In this document: positions 11,501 through 19,155 of the stretch, piece after piece
Numbering within the stretch: position 1 is the stretch's first letter
How the letters are laid out: each line of letters starts with the position of its first letter
Origin: a virus
Reading direction: 5' to 3' (one strand)
Length of the DNA stretch: 54,137 bases
Virus record (IMG/VR): IMGVR_UViG_3300027963_000098
Coordinates: 1 to 54,137 of that record
The notes under the pieces: generated by a model
The model's database searches: none
What the model was told of the DNA's origin: nothing
Seen by the model: the letters and a program-made list of their open reading frames with translations, nothing else
Position numbers and translations under genes: made by a program

Positions 11501-12052
11501 TCTGCGGGTATGATTATTAATTCTGCCGAGGCTGTTAAGCGGTTCAATGATGGGCATGTGGAACGTGCATTTGAGACTATTGCTCCCGCTGCTATCAAGA
11601 ACATTATGGCTGGTAGTCGTTTAGCTTCTGAAGGCGCTCTTACAATGAAGGGCGATACCTTGCTTGAAAATATTTCGGCGAAAGAAGCATTTTTGCAGAT
11701 GCTTGGATTCTCGCCGGAACGGCTGGCGCAGCGTCAAGCAGCAAACATCGAAGCCAAGAGTATGGAAGAAGCGCTCAAGTCGCGCAGACAAGATTACTTG
11801 AACTTTCTTGCTATGGCTTACGATGCTGGTGATAGTGATGCGGTAGCTAAGATATTAGAAAAAATTGCTGATTGGAATATGGTACATCCAGAAAAAGAAT
11901 TTCAAATCAATTTTAATACCATCAAAGCTTCTATGAAGAAACGCGCCGTAGAACGAGCACAGGCAAGTATGTTTGGTGGCTTGCGTATAAATAAGGCTTT
12001 CATCAACCGTGCTGAAGAGATGACTGCTTACGCGGACGACGACGAAGAATAA
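5591..12052 (+). CDS. Giant internal virion protein with HExxH peptidase-like and LPD38-like regions
   Basis: A 2153-residue polyvalent protein preceded by AAGGATTGCT-ATG. Order of parts: an N-terminal PDGTIISGVPDNITKSEL motif; Gly/Ala-rich hydrophobic helices (about 110-340); Pro-rich and charged coiled-coil linkers (340-530); a metallopeptidase-like segment with HEVMH at 1004-1008 and a downstream HEFVSE (1054-1059) that could supply the third zinc ligand; long helical regions; an LPD38-like region (about 1640-1860, including FHKAERFNREVTAMAAFDLA); and a hydrophobic segment at 1858-1890 followed by an acidic patch. Such proteins are packaged in podophage heads and ejected with DNA. The peptidase-like part is noticeably AT-rich (8220-8640). 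Domain names are from pattern recognition. Confidence 0.75.
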   Translation: MDVRMPDGTIISGVPDNITKSELLRRYSAYQKTQEEPEPTKDTGLLDMTGRAVMRGVKQLGSTFGDVIPAMAASAVGEDEYAKRQMEEAAATQKEIKEKYAPRYESYRDVKGLGDVLPYILETGAEQVPNIASVLLPGGVAGMGGRALAGRTATEALAARAAEKGMTEEAAANLAARVLPKAERTGQQFGQAAGVYLGSYALNSPEVFQNIYERTGKLEPGAAALAGSVSAALDSVFPAYALNKLTPGVKAGVVERILERSGMKPGIARGAAADVITGVATEGPTEAAQEAISIAAEKFVDDHADVWNSQDFQRVVDAGVAGAAGSVLFGGVSGAARGYMQKKAGETPPAAEAPPPPSKNAYDEADQHDLDLEQEAVRQARGETAPPPPAPPSTVDRLAEEAFPSMETLQAKYDELEKERKSLLKQEQNEQVQARLQEIDAQQEQIAGEQDQLESRLQQRLDNPPRMPSAPLASMGPQQGLDFGEAVSQEERTAPQTTTGEAPQQGLDLGAPVEKPQAPPTIETVKPAEQLVTDVSAAPLERFLAAIKPSSPSELEIKKQRSALLEDKGLIRAIRDMYEDLKADDKELPYYTELIKEFFNKYLKPLSPERLKEFENFDKLSAEEQKQFLASATNLPDLTTYDGVNKLKLAFNDFVSEQQLKGLGITPSTNAYAQAKQTLRKLKEKVKSGLKNLDKAERAANDYFRRFNFDTALRAAAFDMAYGTPRNELFSGQGADYAPFFQEWLLTNASPEVNRKFEQYRRAYEHLATRDAEIDRQREERSEHLESEAETVREYEEAERESRLGPFATSEKVSGSLTQMMHPAVVGAIERNDLNDALRTLLAVQKKNLTPYQKQLITKLLSLNLQTSIGYNKLNESYEHLVDSNSWIFNSAVNIYHQLKNLAPYYPRINMYVKRLDEVYSNSPTNTGIITGMYYTISNIIDYNNQNQIIPQNLFDEIKELGKILKRENEIIEDSWGVYFPEIDSISLNTLNNMGANSVYVFLHEVMHAATSRVLNDPSAYGARQQEAAFELKKLYAHSKAISKLDKYGFTDIHEFVSEAFTNHEFQKVLQAIQYKNTSKSWWDKFVQFCMQMFGVDNVLGQTIIQTQALFDAPHNRFGLGSPNAAMRGYYENNSNEQPGAIRNISNQIRNSKEFNDIKMILSELWSTMKDQTRKYFLGAFTLRQLEEMIGIEYNRLTGEFETKVPQISLLIKNIEDMQDSRNKTIQKGKPILDKLMKLYSSNKATSELLTRLIQTSTVEQLDPSVANPATPADKEKAALLKQLTADWEALGKMKDGAAAQELYIEMRDFFRETLANYKRISAEREYRRIMGSKEAAERATREHVARQLFAYRQLYTGKTDEELKALIESEIEQDAQKLIASGKETIDTATARVLADKKIESQFKEMIDPYFPLKRFGRFWYKEGTGKDMKFYMFESAYERNEALKDARVKDPKGNFASGNDVRSMTSTALQNARLFEELKGMVTNVDEKDPEKLKEAILDQMGELFITTLPSQSIRNMFLHRKNVPGASADMVRSFAHAMFHLGYQQARFEYAPRMFDSMEAARNFLSTQGIATTPEEDVTRRTLNDYLNEVQRRLDNVLSPMDQASWVTFVSNLGFLNFLTSPASAIVNMLAVPTIGYPVLAGPYGWGPARQAYSKYMKMLSGSGWKDELGNFDAPSIGRNKNLTEVEKRAYQAFIDSGLIDVSMTHDVAGLSEQPSNDYTGRWHKVMTFAAFPFHKAERFNREVTAMAAFDLAYKSNGGNFEAAVEKAKNLTYKSMFDYSTANKPRYFQGDLPKVLLQFKQYAQHMTYLLFRTAYESTNLIGQKEYEQLMAEGKTDEANKVMKESIELRKDARRTFAGMMGMSFLFAGTMGMPVWFIFSGIANAFASVFGDDDDEYDVENWYKNWLNSVFGGFVGDSIARGVVPQITGASLSDRMSTNLTDMWWRDTKRNQDEVTNTQNAIINLLGPSAGMIINSAEAVKRFNDGHVERAFETIAPAAIKNIMAGSRLASEGALTMKGDTLLENISAKEAFLQMLGFSPERLAQRQAANIEAKSMEEALKSRRQDYLNFLAMAYDAGDSDAVAKILEKIADWNMVHPEKEFQINFNTIKASMKKRAVERAQASMFGGLRINKAFINRAEEMTAYADDDEE

Positions 12053-12076
12053 AAAAACCCCGCACGAGGCGGGGTT
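12050..12076 (-). terminator. Intrinsic terminator of the leftward arm
   Basis: An 8-bp stem (12056-12063 with 12069-12076, ACGAG loop on the + strand) has the run of seven A at 12051-12057 on its left, which on the minus strand is a U-tract directly after the hairpin. It ends transcription from the primase-helicase gene. It sits exactly where the leftward and rightward arms converge. Rightward transcription would meet the hairpin but no U-tract. Confidence 0.85.
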
Positions 12077-12152
12077 AAGGAGAGAGATAACCAAGAGGTG
12101 CCCTTGCGGGCAGGCGAAGTGTAGTATTTTCTTGGTTGAATTACAAGTCAGA

Positions 12153-14987
12153 TTACTCTGCAATAATTTCTTCTGTTTTCACTTTGTCAGCTAGCGTTTC
12201 AACAAAGTGCTGCGGGTCCACAATCTTGTCGTTAAACACAAAGACTTCGACAGGGGGCGACGGAATCTTGGTGCCCTTGGACATCCGCTTCTTCATAGTG
12301 CCTTCGTAAGCCTCGGCCTCACGCAACTTGATGAGCATGTCTTGCACGGGTACCTGCTGCTTGCTGCAATACTGCCGCAGATGCTTAGCTGAGATGTACG
12401 TCTTCTTGGTATCCGGTTCAATCCGAATAATAAGCTCTTGCTTAGGTTCAATCAGAGGAATCTGGTCTAGTCCTGTGCGGTTATCTGCCATGTCGTTAAT
12501 GACCAACACCTTGAACCAATTCTCGTTGATGAACTCACCAATGGTAGCGGTGTAGTCTTCGCTAGGAGCAATGATGCTCTCCTTCAACTCACGGAGCATG
12601 CCAACAACCCAATTGAAGACACGCATCATGTCGTAGTCAATCAAACCGCATTCTTTGGCAATCAGACCACCAGTGATATTGGCAGCGGCGGTAGCGGAGT
12701 AGAAACGTTCTCGGCTTTCCAACCCCACAAGTGCATCAAGTTTCTTTTGCACAGTGCGAAGCGTGTCAATGACCAAGTCCTTATTTTTCACAATATATTC
12801 AAGATAGATAGGACCTGCGTGGCCGTAGTTCTCGTACATAATTTGGAAGATTTCATCAGCTTCCTGCTTGGACAGATTCGAGGTACGGTTAACCGTGTAC
12901 TCGATAAGGCGCATCATTTCGCCATCCGGCGTTGCCTTTAAAGCACGCAGTTTGTCATAGAACGAAGCATTGGAGCTAGTCAAGCCAATGGTTGCCCACG
13001 TGGTCTTGTTTGGACGTTCCGCGTTCGTTTGCGATTGCATCCGGCCCTTATTGTGCCCTTGCGTAATACTATAAGATATGTCCGAAAAATCATCCCCAGT
13101 CATCTTGGTGAGTTCGTCACACGTGTAAGCAAAGTTGTTAAGCAAGCCAAGCCGGTGAATCTTGTGGTTGTAGGTGTCCTTCCATTGCGACATCAGTTCT
13201 TCGGGATGCCCAATGATGCTATTGCACAGCTTGAGGACGGTTGACTTACCTGTACCTGACTCTTTGTTAAGGAGGTTAATCAAGGAACCGCGCATGCCCA
13301 TAAACTTCATGAGGGGCGCACCGAAGCCGGATAGAAAGCCGAAAGCCTGTCCTTCAAAACCGACCATGTTGTAGACGTTGGCGCACTGCTTCCACTTCTC
13401 TAGAGTGCCCTTGGGTTCCATCCACTCAGCCAAAACTTTAGTAGCCGATGAAGGAGGGCTGTATTTAATTTCTGTGGCACTGATTTCTTTGGTACCAATA
13501 ATAATTTTGGTGTCATCATCAGCCCAACCAAATTGATTGCGCATGGACTCTGCTTCCTTTCGTGTCTGTAAATCTTTAACAACATCAATGATATAGGCCA
13601 TAATTAACTTCATCTGGTCACCGCCACACACCACACCGTGATGCGCGAGAATCTTTCGCAGTTCTTCTTTTGACCCGATGTCAGCCGCAACTATCGTGAA
13701 TTCTCTGGCCCCATCCACAGGCAGGTGCAAACGCATATGTATGCACTCGCCATCTCCGTCTTTGTCGTGCAACCGTTTGATTACGAACAAATAGTTTTCA
13801 TAAACAAGGATAGGGTCACCATCCGTGACATTCTTGTAGACGCCTTTGAATTTACCGGCAAAGTAGGGAGAAGGAAGGTCTGGAATCTCGTACTTCCTTA
13901 GAGACCCATCAGACTCCTGTTCAACGATGTCTTTTTCCCCTGCCGCCATAGTCTCGTTGCCGAGAACAATTGGTGACTTAATACGCCCACGGTATTTGCA
14001 GTTCTCACACCCACTAGCATTAAGCGATTCAAACTTAGAGCAAGTGTATGGCCCAGCGATTGAGGCTGCTTTTCTTTTCGTACTTTCCGGAGAATAGTCA
14101 GGGTGTTGGTCAGATATAAGGTGGATAGCACTAGCGCCATCTACGCAGTGATTCGCAATAGACAGGCCAGCCCTCCACAACGGCTCTTCAATTTCTGCTT
14201 GATTGACGATGATGTTTTCAATTTGGGCACAACCGTCTCCTTCAGCAGTGCGTTCAATAAGTTTCGTGAACACTGACTGCTTGTTAGCCATGAGGGACAT
14301 GGTCAACTCATTGGGCCGCGAAGAAGGTGTAAAAGAACCGAACCCAAGTAAATCTGACTTTATCTCTTCTAAACAACTTTTGAAGAACTCTAATGTCACG
14401 GGTTCTGCCCAGTTAGCCACCGTTACATGTAGCGGAGGGTCCACCTTGAAATTCAAAGTCTCTGGGATACGCAGGATACGAACTGCATCCGTAGTACAAG
14501 CAGCATCTGCTTGAAGGTTATGTTTGTTGCATGTTTTAGTAAGGGCTTCTGCAATAGGCTTCCAGTCCGAAACTTCTATCGTTTCAGTCAGGGGCCAATA
14601 CACATGAAGACCACGACCAGAATCAACGATTGTTGGAAGTGGTAACTTAGTGGATTCGCAAAAGCCGGTTAGTGCGAGAAGTCCATCTTGTTGTGTTTCA
14701 TATGGTTTGCCAATACCACAGTCAATATCTAACCAAAACGCCTTGTTATTCAGAGCATTGTCGTAGTTACGTTTGGCGTTAGCGCCCCTGCCTTCTTTGA
14801 ATTTGGCAAGGGAAAAGAACGCGTTATACCCTTCGGTAACAAGACGCGTAGCAATAGGCTCAACATCATCAAGTGATTGAGTGAAGAACCGCTGCGGTTT
14901 TTTATCGACCCCATCTGGAGCAAGGCCAGCGATGCAGTACCAGCCATCTGTACCAAGCACATGCTCCAGTAATTCGCGCATAGCCAT
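12153..14987 (-). CDS. AEP primase-superfamily 3 type helicase (DUF927-like) fusion
   Basis: A 944-residue replicative protein. The N-terminus has archaeo-eukaryotic primase motifs: FWLDIDCG (D87, D89), SGRGLHVYW (S123, H128) and DAVRILRIPETLNF (D167, R170). A cysteine cluster around CSKFESLNASGCENCKYRG follows. The C-terminal half is a helicase with Walker A ESGTGKST (K581) and Walker B YTCDE (D624-E625), in a context resembling DUF927 helicases. It should prime and unwind DNA at the fork for the family A polymerase encoded nearby. Start: ATGGCTATG behind AAGAGG; either Met is possible. It is the last gene of the leftward arm, 11 bases after the HTH gene. Confidence 0.88.
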   Translation of the reverse strand: MAMRELLEHVLGTDGWYCIAGLAPDGVDKKPQRFFTQSLDDVEPIATRLVTEGYNAFFSLAKFKEGRGANAKRNYDNALNNKAFWLDIDCGIGKPYETQQDGLLALTGFCESTKLPLPTIVDSGRGLHVYWPLTETIEVSDWKPIAEALTKTCNKHNLQADAACTTDAVRILRIPETLNFKVDPPLHVTVANWAEPVTLEFFKSCLEEIKSDLLGFGSFTPSSRPNELTMSLMANKQSVFTKLIERTAEGDGCAQIENIIVNQAEIEEPLWRAGLSIANHCVDGASAIHLISDQHPDYSPESTKRKAASIAGPYTCSKFESLNASGCENCKYRGRIKSPIVLGNETMAAGEKDIVEQESDGSLRKYEIPDLPSPYFAGKFKGVYKNVTDGDPILVYENYLFVIKRLHDKDGDGECIHMRLHLPVDGAREFTIVAADIGSKEELRKILAHHGVVCGGDQMKLIMAYIIDVVKDLQTRKEAESMRNQFGWADDDTKIIIGTKEISATEIKYSPPSSATKVLAEWMEPKGTLEKWKQCANVYNMVGFEGQAFGFLSGFGAPLMKFMGMRGSLINLLNKESGTGKSTVLKLCNSIIGHPEELMSQWKDTYNHKIHRLGLLNNFAYTCDELTKMTGDDFSDISYSITQGHNKGRMQSQTNAERPNKTTWATIGLTSSNASFYDKLRALKATPDGEMMRLIEYTVNRTSNLSKQEADEIFQIMYENYGHAGPIYLEYIVKNKDLVIDTLRTVQKKLDALVGLESRERFYSATAAANITGGLIAKECGLIDYDMMRVFNWVVGMLRELKESIIAPSEDYTATIGEFINENWFKVLVINDMADNRTGLDQIPLIEPKQELIIRIEPDTKKTYISAKHLRQYCSKQQVPVQDMLIKLREAEAYEGTMKKRMSKGTKIPSPPVEVFVFNDKIVDPQHFVETLADKVKTEEIIAE

Positions 14988-14998
14988 AGCGGCCTCTT

Positions 14999-15250
14999 TT
15001 AGTCCATCACCCCCGCTTTTTCCAATACATCTCGGATGCGTTCTTCTTGGGCTTTTCGTGGTTCTACCTTACCCGTGAACCAGTTGTAGACGGTTACCTT
15101 AGATACTTGAAAGTATTCGGCTATATCTAAAACTGGAATATCCCGGGAGATACAAAAAGCACCGAGACGAACACCGAGACTATTGGAATCAGCGAGTTGG
15201 TTTGCTTCGATAACCCGTTGACTGTAGCCTCGGTAGTCCGTGTCACTCAT
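14999..15250 (-). CDS. Small helix-turn-helix DNA-binding protein (XRE-like)
   Basis: An 83-residue protein whose second half reads IPVLDIAEYFQVSKVTVYNW-FTGKVEPR, a helix-turn-helix of the Cro/XRE kind with a typical VSKVTVYNW recognition helix. It overlaps the upstream gene by 8 bases (ATGAGTGA), so it is translationally coupled to it. Encoded between the ssDNA-binding protein and the primase, it is a candidate regulator of early genes and, by inference only, a candidate ligand of the 29-bp palindromes at 25.7-37.4 kb. No dimerization or peptidase domain is present. Confidence 0.8.
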   Translation of the reverse strand: MSDTDYRGYSQRVIEANQLADSNSLGVRLGAFCISRDIPVLDIAEYFQVSKVTVYNWFTGKVEPRKAQEERIRDVLEKAGVMD

Positions 15251-16154
15251 CGTCTACGTCCCGCGACTTGCTGGAAGCAAACTTGCTAAGGATGGCCTTG
15301 AGTTCCGGCTTGGCCTCAATAGCCGGTTGAGCGGGAGCCGCCTTTCTAGCCTTCGGCGGAGGAATATCTTCTTCCTCGTCATCTTCCGTTACATCCGGTT
15401 CAGCAGCCTTTGTCGGTGCCGGAAGGGCTTGTGTCTTGGGCTGAATCTTCGGTGCCGAAATAGCCATCTGACATTCTTGGGTATCACCAAGGCTGCAAGC
15501 CTGAGCGTAATCATCCTCGTCCAAGAAACGAACAGGGCTGAACACGAGCTTGGGCGTGTCGCTGTTGCTGTCAAACTTCATCTCGGTAACGAGGGCGTTG
15601 ATACTGAACCCTTGCGAGACAACGTATGTCAGGTACTGATTAAACGGCATGTGTTCTTGGTCGCCCGTACCAAAGATGGAGGTTGCGGACAAGACAAGTT
15701 GGTAGACATTTCCCAAATCATTAGGGAGTGCCAGCGCCAGACGACGAGCATACCGGCAAGCGCGAGAGCCACCTGCACCAGAACCCTTGATGTTCTTCGG
15801 GCAGTCTTTGCAGTTGCTGTGCTGCGGCTTGAGGACGCTAGCGTCGGGCTTAATACCATCCGGCGACCAGCAATCCGGCGAGGTAGTTTCGGCTTTCGGG
15901 TCGTAGGCCCCTGCATAGAAACTCCGTGAAATATCCTTGGAGGCATTGACGATAACAACTTCCATGCTGTTGCTCTCGTTCTTGGTCATCTCTTCGCCAT
16001 TGACAACCAGACGGAACACACGACCACGGATGGAGATACGCTTCAAGGGGCTATTGTTGATACTGGGGGCAAGCGCCTTGGTGAGGTCGTTAACACCGAT
16101 GTTGCGCAGGTGTTCCGGAATAGCCGACTTCTTGAACAGGGTTACGTTTGACAT
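15243..16154 (-). CDS. Probable single-stranded DNA-binding protein
   Basis: A 303-residue protein with a globular N-terminal two thirds (RISIRGRVFRLVVNGEEM, VEVVIVNAS-like strands), a possible zinc site (CWSPDGIKPD, CKDCPKN, CRYARR), then a long Pro/Ala/Glu-rich linker and an acidic end (SRDVDDE). An OB-like strand pattern plus a disordered acidic C-terminus is the architecture of phage ssDNA-binding proteins such as T7 gp2.5 and T4 gp32. The neighbours (primase-helicase, SNF2 helicase, polymerase) agree. Start: AAGAGG nine bases before ATG. Assignment is by architecture and context, not a recognised family signature. Confidence 0.55.
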   Translation of the reverse strand: MSNVTLFKKSAIPEHLRNIGVNDLTKALAPSINNSPLKRISIRGRVFRLVVNGEEMTKNESNSMEVVIVNASKDISRSFYAGAYDPKAETTSPDCWSPDGIKPDASVLKPQHSNCKDCPKNIKGSGAGGSRACRYARRLALALPNDLGNVYQLVLSATSIFGTGDQEHMPFNQYLTYVVSQGFSINALVTEMKFDSNSDTPKLVFSPVRFLDEDDYAQACSLGDTQECQMAISAPKIQPKTQALPAPTKAAEPDVTEDDEEEDIPPPKARKAAPAQPAIEAKPELKAILSKFASSKSRDVDDE

Positions 16155-16166
16155 TTTGGTTACCTC

Positions 16167-16571
16167 TTAAGAGTTACGTGCGCGAGTTACACGGACTTCA
16201 TATTCCCGATTGACATTGAGTCCTTCTGGATGGATGTCGGGATTCTCCTCCAGAAATTGTTTCATCGACGTTTGGTTAATCCGCTTGTGCAGCAGATTGA
16301 AAGCATCATGGTCTCTGATGAAACGATACATCGAGTCCCAGTCGCTAGTCCAGTAGTCGGTTTTCACGGTGCGGCTAATTGTCCCGTGTGCAGTGCGGAT
16401 GCTTTCTGCTTGATTGCTCTCACAGATTTCCAGAAGCGCCTTGGAGATTTCCTCCAGTTGCTCATCCAACTCCTTGACTTGGAGTTCCATCTGCCGCTTG
16501 ATGTCTTGCTTCTGGTCTCGAATTGCCACGTATGCAGCAACGAGGTCGTCAGTATTAATTACATCAGACAT
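16167..16571 (-). CDS. Conserved hypothetical phage protein, N-terminal coiled coil
   Basis: A 134-residue protein. Residues 15-55 form a clear coiled coil (DQKQDIKRQMELQVKELDEQ). The C-terminal half, TVKTDYWTSDWDSMYRFIRD through ALNVNREYEV-like text, is a compact domain seen in many phages next to recombination genes, without known function. It is the first gene after the promoter at 16624-16652. Its leader contains the AACCAAGAGAGG motif that also precedes the MoxR-like gene at 30873. It probably belongs to the same transcript as the ssDNA-binding protein, HTH and primase genes. Confidence 0.65.
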   Translation of the reverse strand: MSDVINTDDLVAAYVAIRDQKQDIKRQMELQVKELDEQLEEISKALLEICESNQAESIRTAHGTISRTVKTDYWTSDWDSMYRFIRDHDAFNLLHKRINQTSMKQFLEENPDIHPEGLNVNREYEVRVTRARNS

Positions 16572-16623
16572 AAATAACCTCTCTTGGTTGGTCTCAGAAC
16601 TCGGGTCTGCGCCCGATGTGTGA

Positions 16624-16652
16624 ATAGTAGAGCAGTTATTTTACTGTGTCAA
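16624..16652 (-). promoter_or_regulatory. Sigma70-like promoter for the replication operon
   Basis: On the minus strand TTGACA (16652-16647) and TACTAT (16629-16624) are separated by exactly 17 bases, about 45-50 bases ahead of the ATG at 16571. The -35 box lies in the last codons of the SNF2 gene. The sequence before it, GGACACTTGACA, resembles one half of the dispersed 29-bp palindrome with one base missing. Confidence 0.65.
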
Positions 16653-18202
16653 GTGTCCAGCGAATTTTTGTAGAGGTCCACGAGGCTTTGATGAGTTGTC
16701 AGTTTGCGGCTCAGCATCTTGTACAGGTCGCGTTCCACCATACTTCCTTGGATATGCACCACCGTCATGGAGTTTTTCTGCCCCTTGCGGTTGATACGTG
16801 CGTTTGCTTGCAGGTATGTCTCGATGGAAGTTACAGGTGAATACCAAACAACTACGTTTGCGGCTGTAAGGGTGACCCCGTGTGCTGCCGACTGTGGTTG
16901 GATTATCAATACGTTTGGTTCGGGTTGTGTCTGAAACCGATTGAAAATATCTGTACGCTTACTTACAGGTACATCACCACATATAATCTCAGTTCGAGTC
17001 CCGTTTTGTGTAAGATAATTATACAACAGGTCAATAGTGTGGCGGAAAGGCACGAAGACAAGAACCTTGTGTGACGCTTCTTCGATTACCTCTTTGACTA
17101 CTTGCAGTCTATTTGATACGTCAAACTCAATGACTGCGCCCGAGTCCGCATACACCGCACCGCCAGAAATTTGTAGGAGTTTCGTTAGTTTGGCTGCTGC
17201 GTTGACTGCACTGATTTCTTCTCCCGCTGCTTCCGCCGCGAGTTTTGCCTTCATCTGCTTGTAGTACTTAGTCTGCTGCGCCGTGAGCGGTGCTTCGCGT
17301 TCTACGTATACGAGGTCAGGTAGGTCTAGGCATTCTTCTTTGGTGAACCGGATGGCAGGTTGTAGGGCTGCGTGTACTGCTGCGCTGGCTGTATGTTTCG
17401 GTATCCACTTGAACTTGTTGATTTGCTCCATGACTCGGTCACGGAATGCCCCAAAGAATTTAGGCACGTTGTCCGGTACGCAGAGTTTGCCAAGTCCGTA
17501 AGCGTCAGTCGGAGACTGTGCTGCAGGGGTGCCTGTCATCATCCATAGATAGGTCTGCGGTGTTAGCAAGCCGCGCATTACCTTCCAGCGTTTGGTCTGC
17601 GGGTTCTTGTAGGCGTTGGCTTCATCAATAATGATAAGGTCGAACCCACCTGCGGCTATCTCTTTGGAAACCGTCTCGACTCCGTCATAGTTGATAATGA
17701 TGTAGTCGTAAGGAGCGGAAATAATCTCCTTCCTTTTTTCCCTTGACCCATGCGCTACACCTACCTTGCGGTGGGTTGCAAACTTAAACAGGTCTGCTTG
17801 CCACGCCGACTGCATTATGGACAAGGGGCATACAATCAGAACACGCCCGATGGCACCTTGTGTCAGTAAGTAGTCCGAAGCCCAGATAGCGGCGGCGGTC
17901 TTGCCCGTACCTTGCTCGTTAAAGCAAAACGCACGGGGGTTCAATGTAAGAAACGACGCTGTATCTTTTTGATGCTGCATAGGCGGATACACGCCGGGCC
18001 ACTTATAGTCCCGCTCGATAGGGGAAGGTACTTTCTTAAACTTAAGTCGAGCTAATAGTTGGGCTTCTTTTAAGTTCCAATTGACGGCAACCATGTGGAT
18101 GCCCTCGTTTTCTGAAAGTGCCCTACTACCATCTATCGTCTCTGTGATTCTCTCTGGTGTCTTGGTTCGCACCAATAACACTTTGTCTTTTAGGATTTCC
18201 AT
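16649..18202 (-). CDS. SNF2-family DNA helicase/translocase
   Basis: A 517-residue superfamily 2 enzyme. Motifs: Q-motif region PPMQHQKDTA (near 74), Walker A NEQGTGKTAA (98-102), DEAN box (193-196), TGTP motif III (223-226), and in the second RecA lobe QSAAHGVTLTAANVVVW and QANARINRKGQ (465-475). This is the SNF2/DEAD pattern of phage helicases acting in recombination-dependent replication or branch migration. The start overlaps the upstream HNH stop by one base (TAATG), so the genes are coupled. The protein is short for a SNF2 family member and has no accessory domains. Confidence 0.9.
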   Translation of the reverse strand: MEILKDKVLLVRTKTPERITETIDGSRALSENEGIHMVAVNWNLKEAQLLARLKFKKVPSPIERDYKWPGVYPPMQHQKDTASFLTLNPRAFCFNEQGTGKTAAAIWASDYLLTQGAIGRVLIVCPLSIMQSAWQADLFKFATHRKVGVAHGSREKRKEIISAPYDYIIINYDGVETVSKEIAAGGFDLIIIDEANAYKNPQTKRWKVMRGLLTPQTYLWMMTGTPAAQSPTDAYGLGKLCVPDNVPKFFGAFRDRVMEQINKFKWIPKHTASAAVHAALQPAIRFTKEECLDLPDLVYVEREAPLTAQQTKYYKQMKAKLAAEAAGEEISAVNAAAKLTKLLQISGGAVYADSGAVIEFDVSNRLQVVKEVIEEASHKVLVFVPFRHTIDLLYNYLTQNGTRTEIICGDVPVSKRTDIFNRFQTQPEPNVLIIQPQSAAHGVTLTAANVVVWYSPVTSIETYLQANARINRKGQKNSMTVVHIQGSMVERDLYKMLSRKLTTHQSLVDLYKNSLDT

Positions 18203-18477
18203 TATTTTTTGGGTTTGTTTCTTTTGACAGTGTGGTCTGAGTTACGTGAGAACGAACGATTCTTTGTGGGGGATTTAAGCCGAAGATTGCTGGGCGAGTT
18301 GGTGCCCCCTTTGGATAGCGGAATGGCATGGTCAATATCCTTTCCAGTTCGGTCTACGCCTTTTTTGTCCATCGCGTATCTTGCTCGTTGCCGAGCAGCA
18401 CGCGGAGCTTTTTCGTCTCGTGCCTTTTGTTGCTGCCATTCTTTCTTATAAGGTCTGGGTTTGTTTACGTACGGCAT
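18202..18477 (-). CDS. Small HNH endonuclease
   Basis: A 91-residue, very basic protein. The core is DIDHAIPLSKGGTNSPSNLR: the DH dipeptide, PLSKGG, and N-S-P-S-NL match the HNH beta-beta-alpha-metal fold, and a basic helix follows. It lacks the cysteine zinc knuckle seen in the second HNH protein at 21781-22110. It may be a free-standing homing nuclease or a replication-linked nuclease. Its place between SNF2 and the Cas4-like nuclease and the one-base coupled overlap suggest it is a working operon member and not a recent insertion. Confidence 0.8.
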   Translation of the reverse strand: MPYVNKPRPYKKEWQQQKARDEKAPRAARQRARYAMDKKGVDRTGKDIDHAIPLSKGGTNSPSNLRLKSPTKNRSFSRNSDHTVKRNKPKK

Positions 18478-18486
18478 GGTGTCCTC

Positions 18487-19155
18487 CTAACGTCCATTAT
18501 TGCCATGATACTCGCAATCTGTCACAGGGCAAAACTTCTTGCACGTGAAGTTAGGACTAGGATTCCAAGTCTCTGACTCATAGCAGCCTTCAAGGCGAAT
18601 CAACTCATCGAACCAATTCATCCATGCTTCTTTCTGACCTTCGGGGGTGTATTCGGTTTGGATAAACTCTTGAGTTACTACAAACAATAACCCTGCCTTC
18701 ACTAACTTAATTTCAGGGAAGTGCTTGAACACGCAGAGCGACATTAGTTCCAATTGTTTGGTGTCGGCGTATTGCGATTTGCCAGTCTTATAATCAACCA
18801 AGAAGGCAGTGTCCCCGCTGATAATTAGCAAGTCAGCCACGCTACGCAGCCATACATCTTTTGCAAAGAACTCGCACGGTGCAAGTTCCTTAGTCAGCCC
18901 CATACGGTATTCGCAAAGCCGTTCACCATCAATGGTCATGAACACATCTAAGTAGGGCTTGATGAAGGAGAACTTCTCAGGGATGTCCTTGCCGTCCCTT
19001 ACATACAACTCGGCTGCTTTGTGTAACTCCTGTCCATACATCATTATTTCGGACATCGGTTCTTTGATGTCCTTGGTAATCTTCAGCCGAAAATACTTTC
19101 TCGGGCATTGCTGAAAGGTAGAAAGAGCGGAATACGACCATGTGTAATCTGGCAT
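18487..19155 (-). CDS. Cas4/RecB-like PD-(D/E)XK exonuclease
   Basis: A 222-residue nuclease. Visible are an N-terminal YSALSTFQQCPRKY with Cys17, GQELHKAAE (His45), VADLLIISGDTAFLVDYKTG (D108, D121, K123) and a QLELMSL helix, i.e. the RecB-family active site. Three C-terminal cysteines (CKKFCPVTDC, about 205-214) together with Cys17 form the four-Cys iron-sulphur pattern of Cas4/AddB nucleases. There is no CRISPR array in the window, so a role in DNA processing or recombination during replication is more likely than spacer acquisition. It starts directly after the polymerase stop (TAAATG). Confidence 0.87.
   Translation of the reverse strand: MPDYTWSYSALSTFQQCPRKYFRLKITKDIKEPMSEIMMYGQELHKAAELYVRDGKDIPEKFSFIKPYLDVFMTIDGERLCEYRMGLTKELAPCEFFAKDVWLRSVADLLIISGDTAFLVDYKTGKSQYADTKQLELMSLCVFKHFPEIKLVKAGLLFVVTQEFIQTEYTPEGQKEAWMNWFDELIRLEGCYESETWNPSPNFTCKKFCPVTDCEYHGNNGR

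Noticed and set aside
12094-12115. Second hairpin TGCCC-TTGC-GGGCA as a rightward terminator
   Set aside because: Five-base-pair stem with no T-run after it; too weak to call.
14999-15250. Phage as a temperate phage because of the HTH gene
   Set aside because: No integrase, excisionase, attachment site, partition gene or divergent repressor/cro switch is found. The HTH gene is inside a replication operon.
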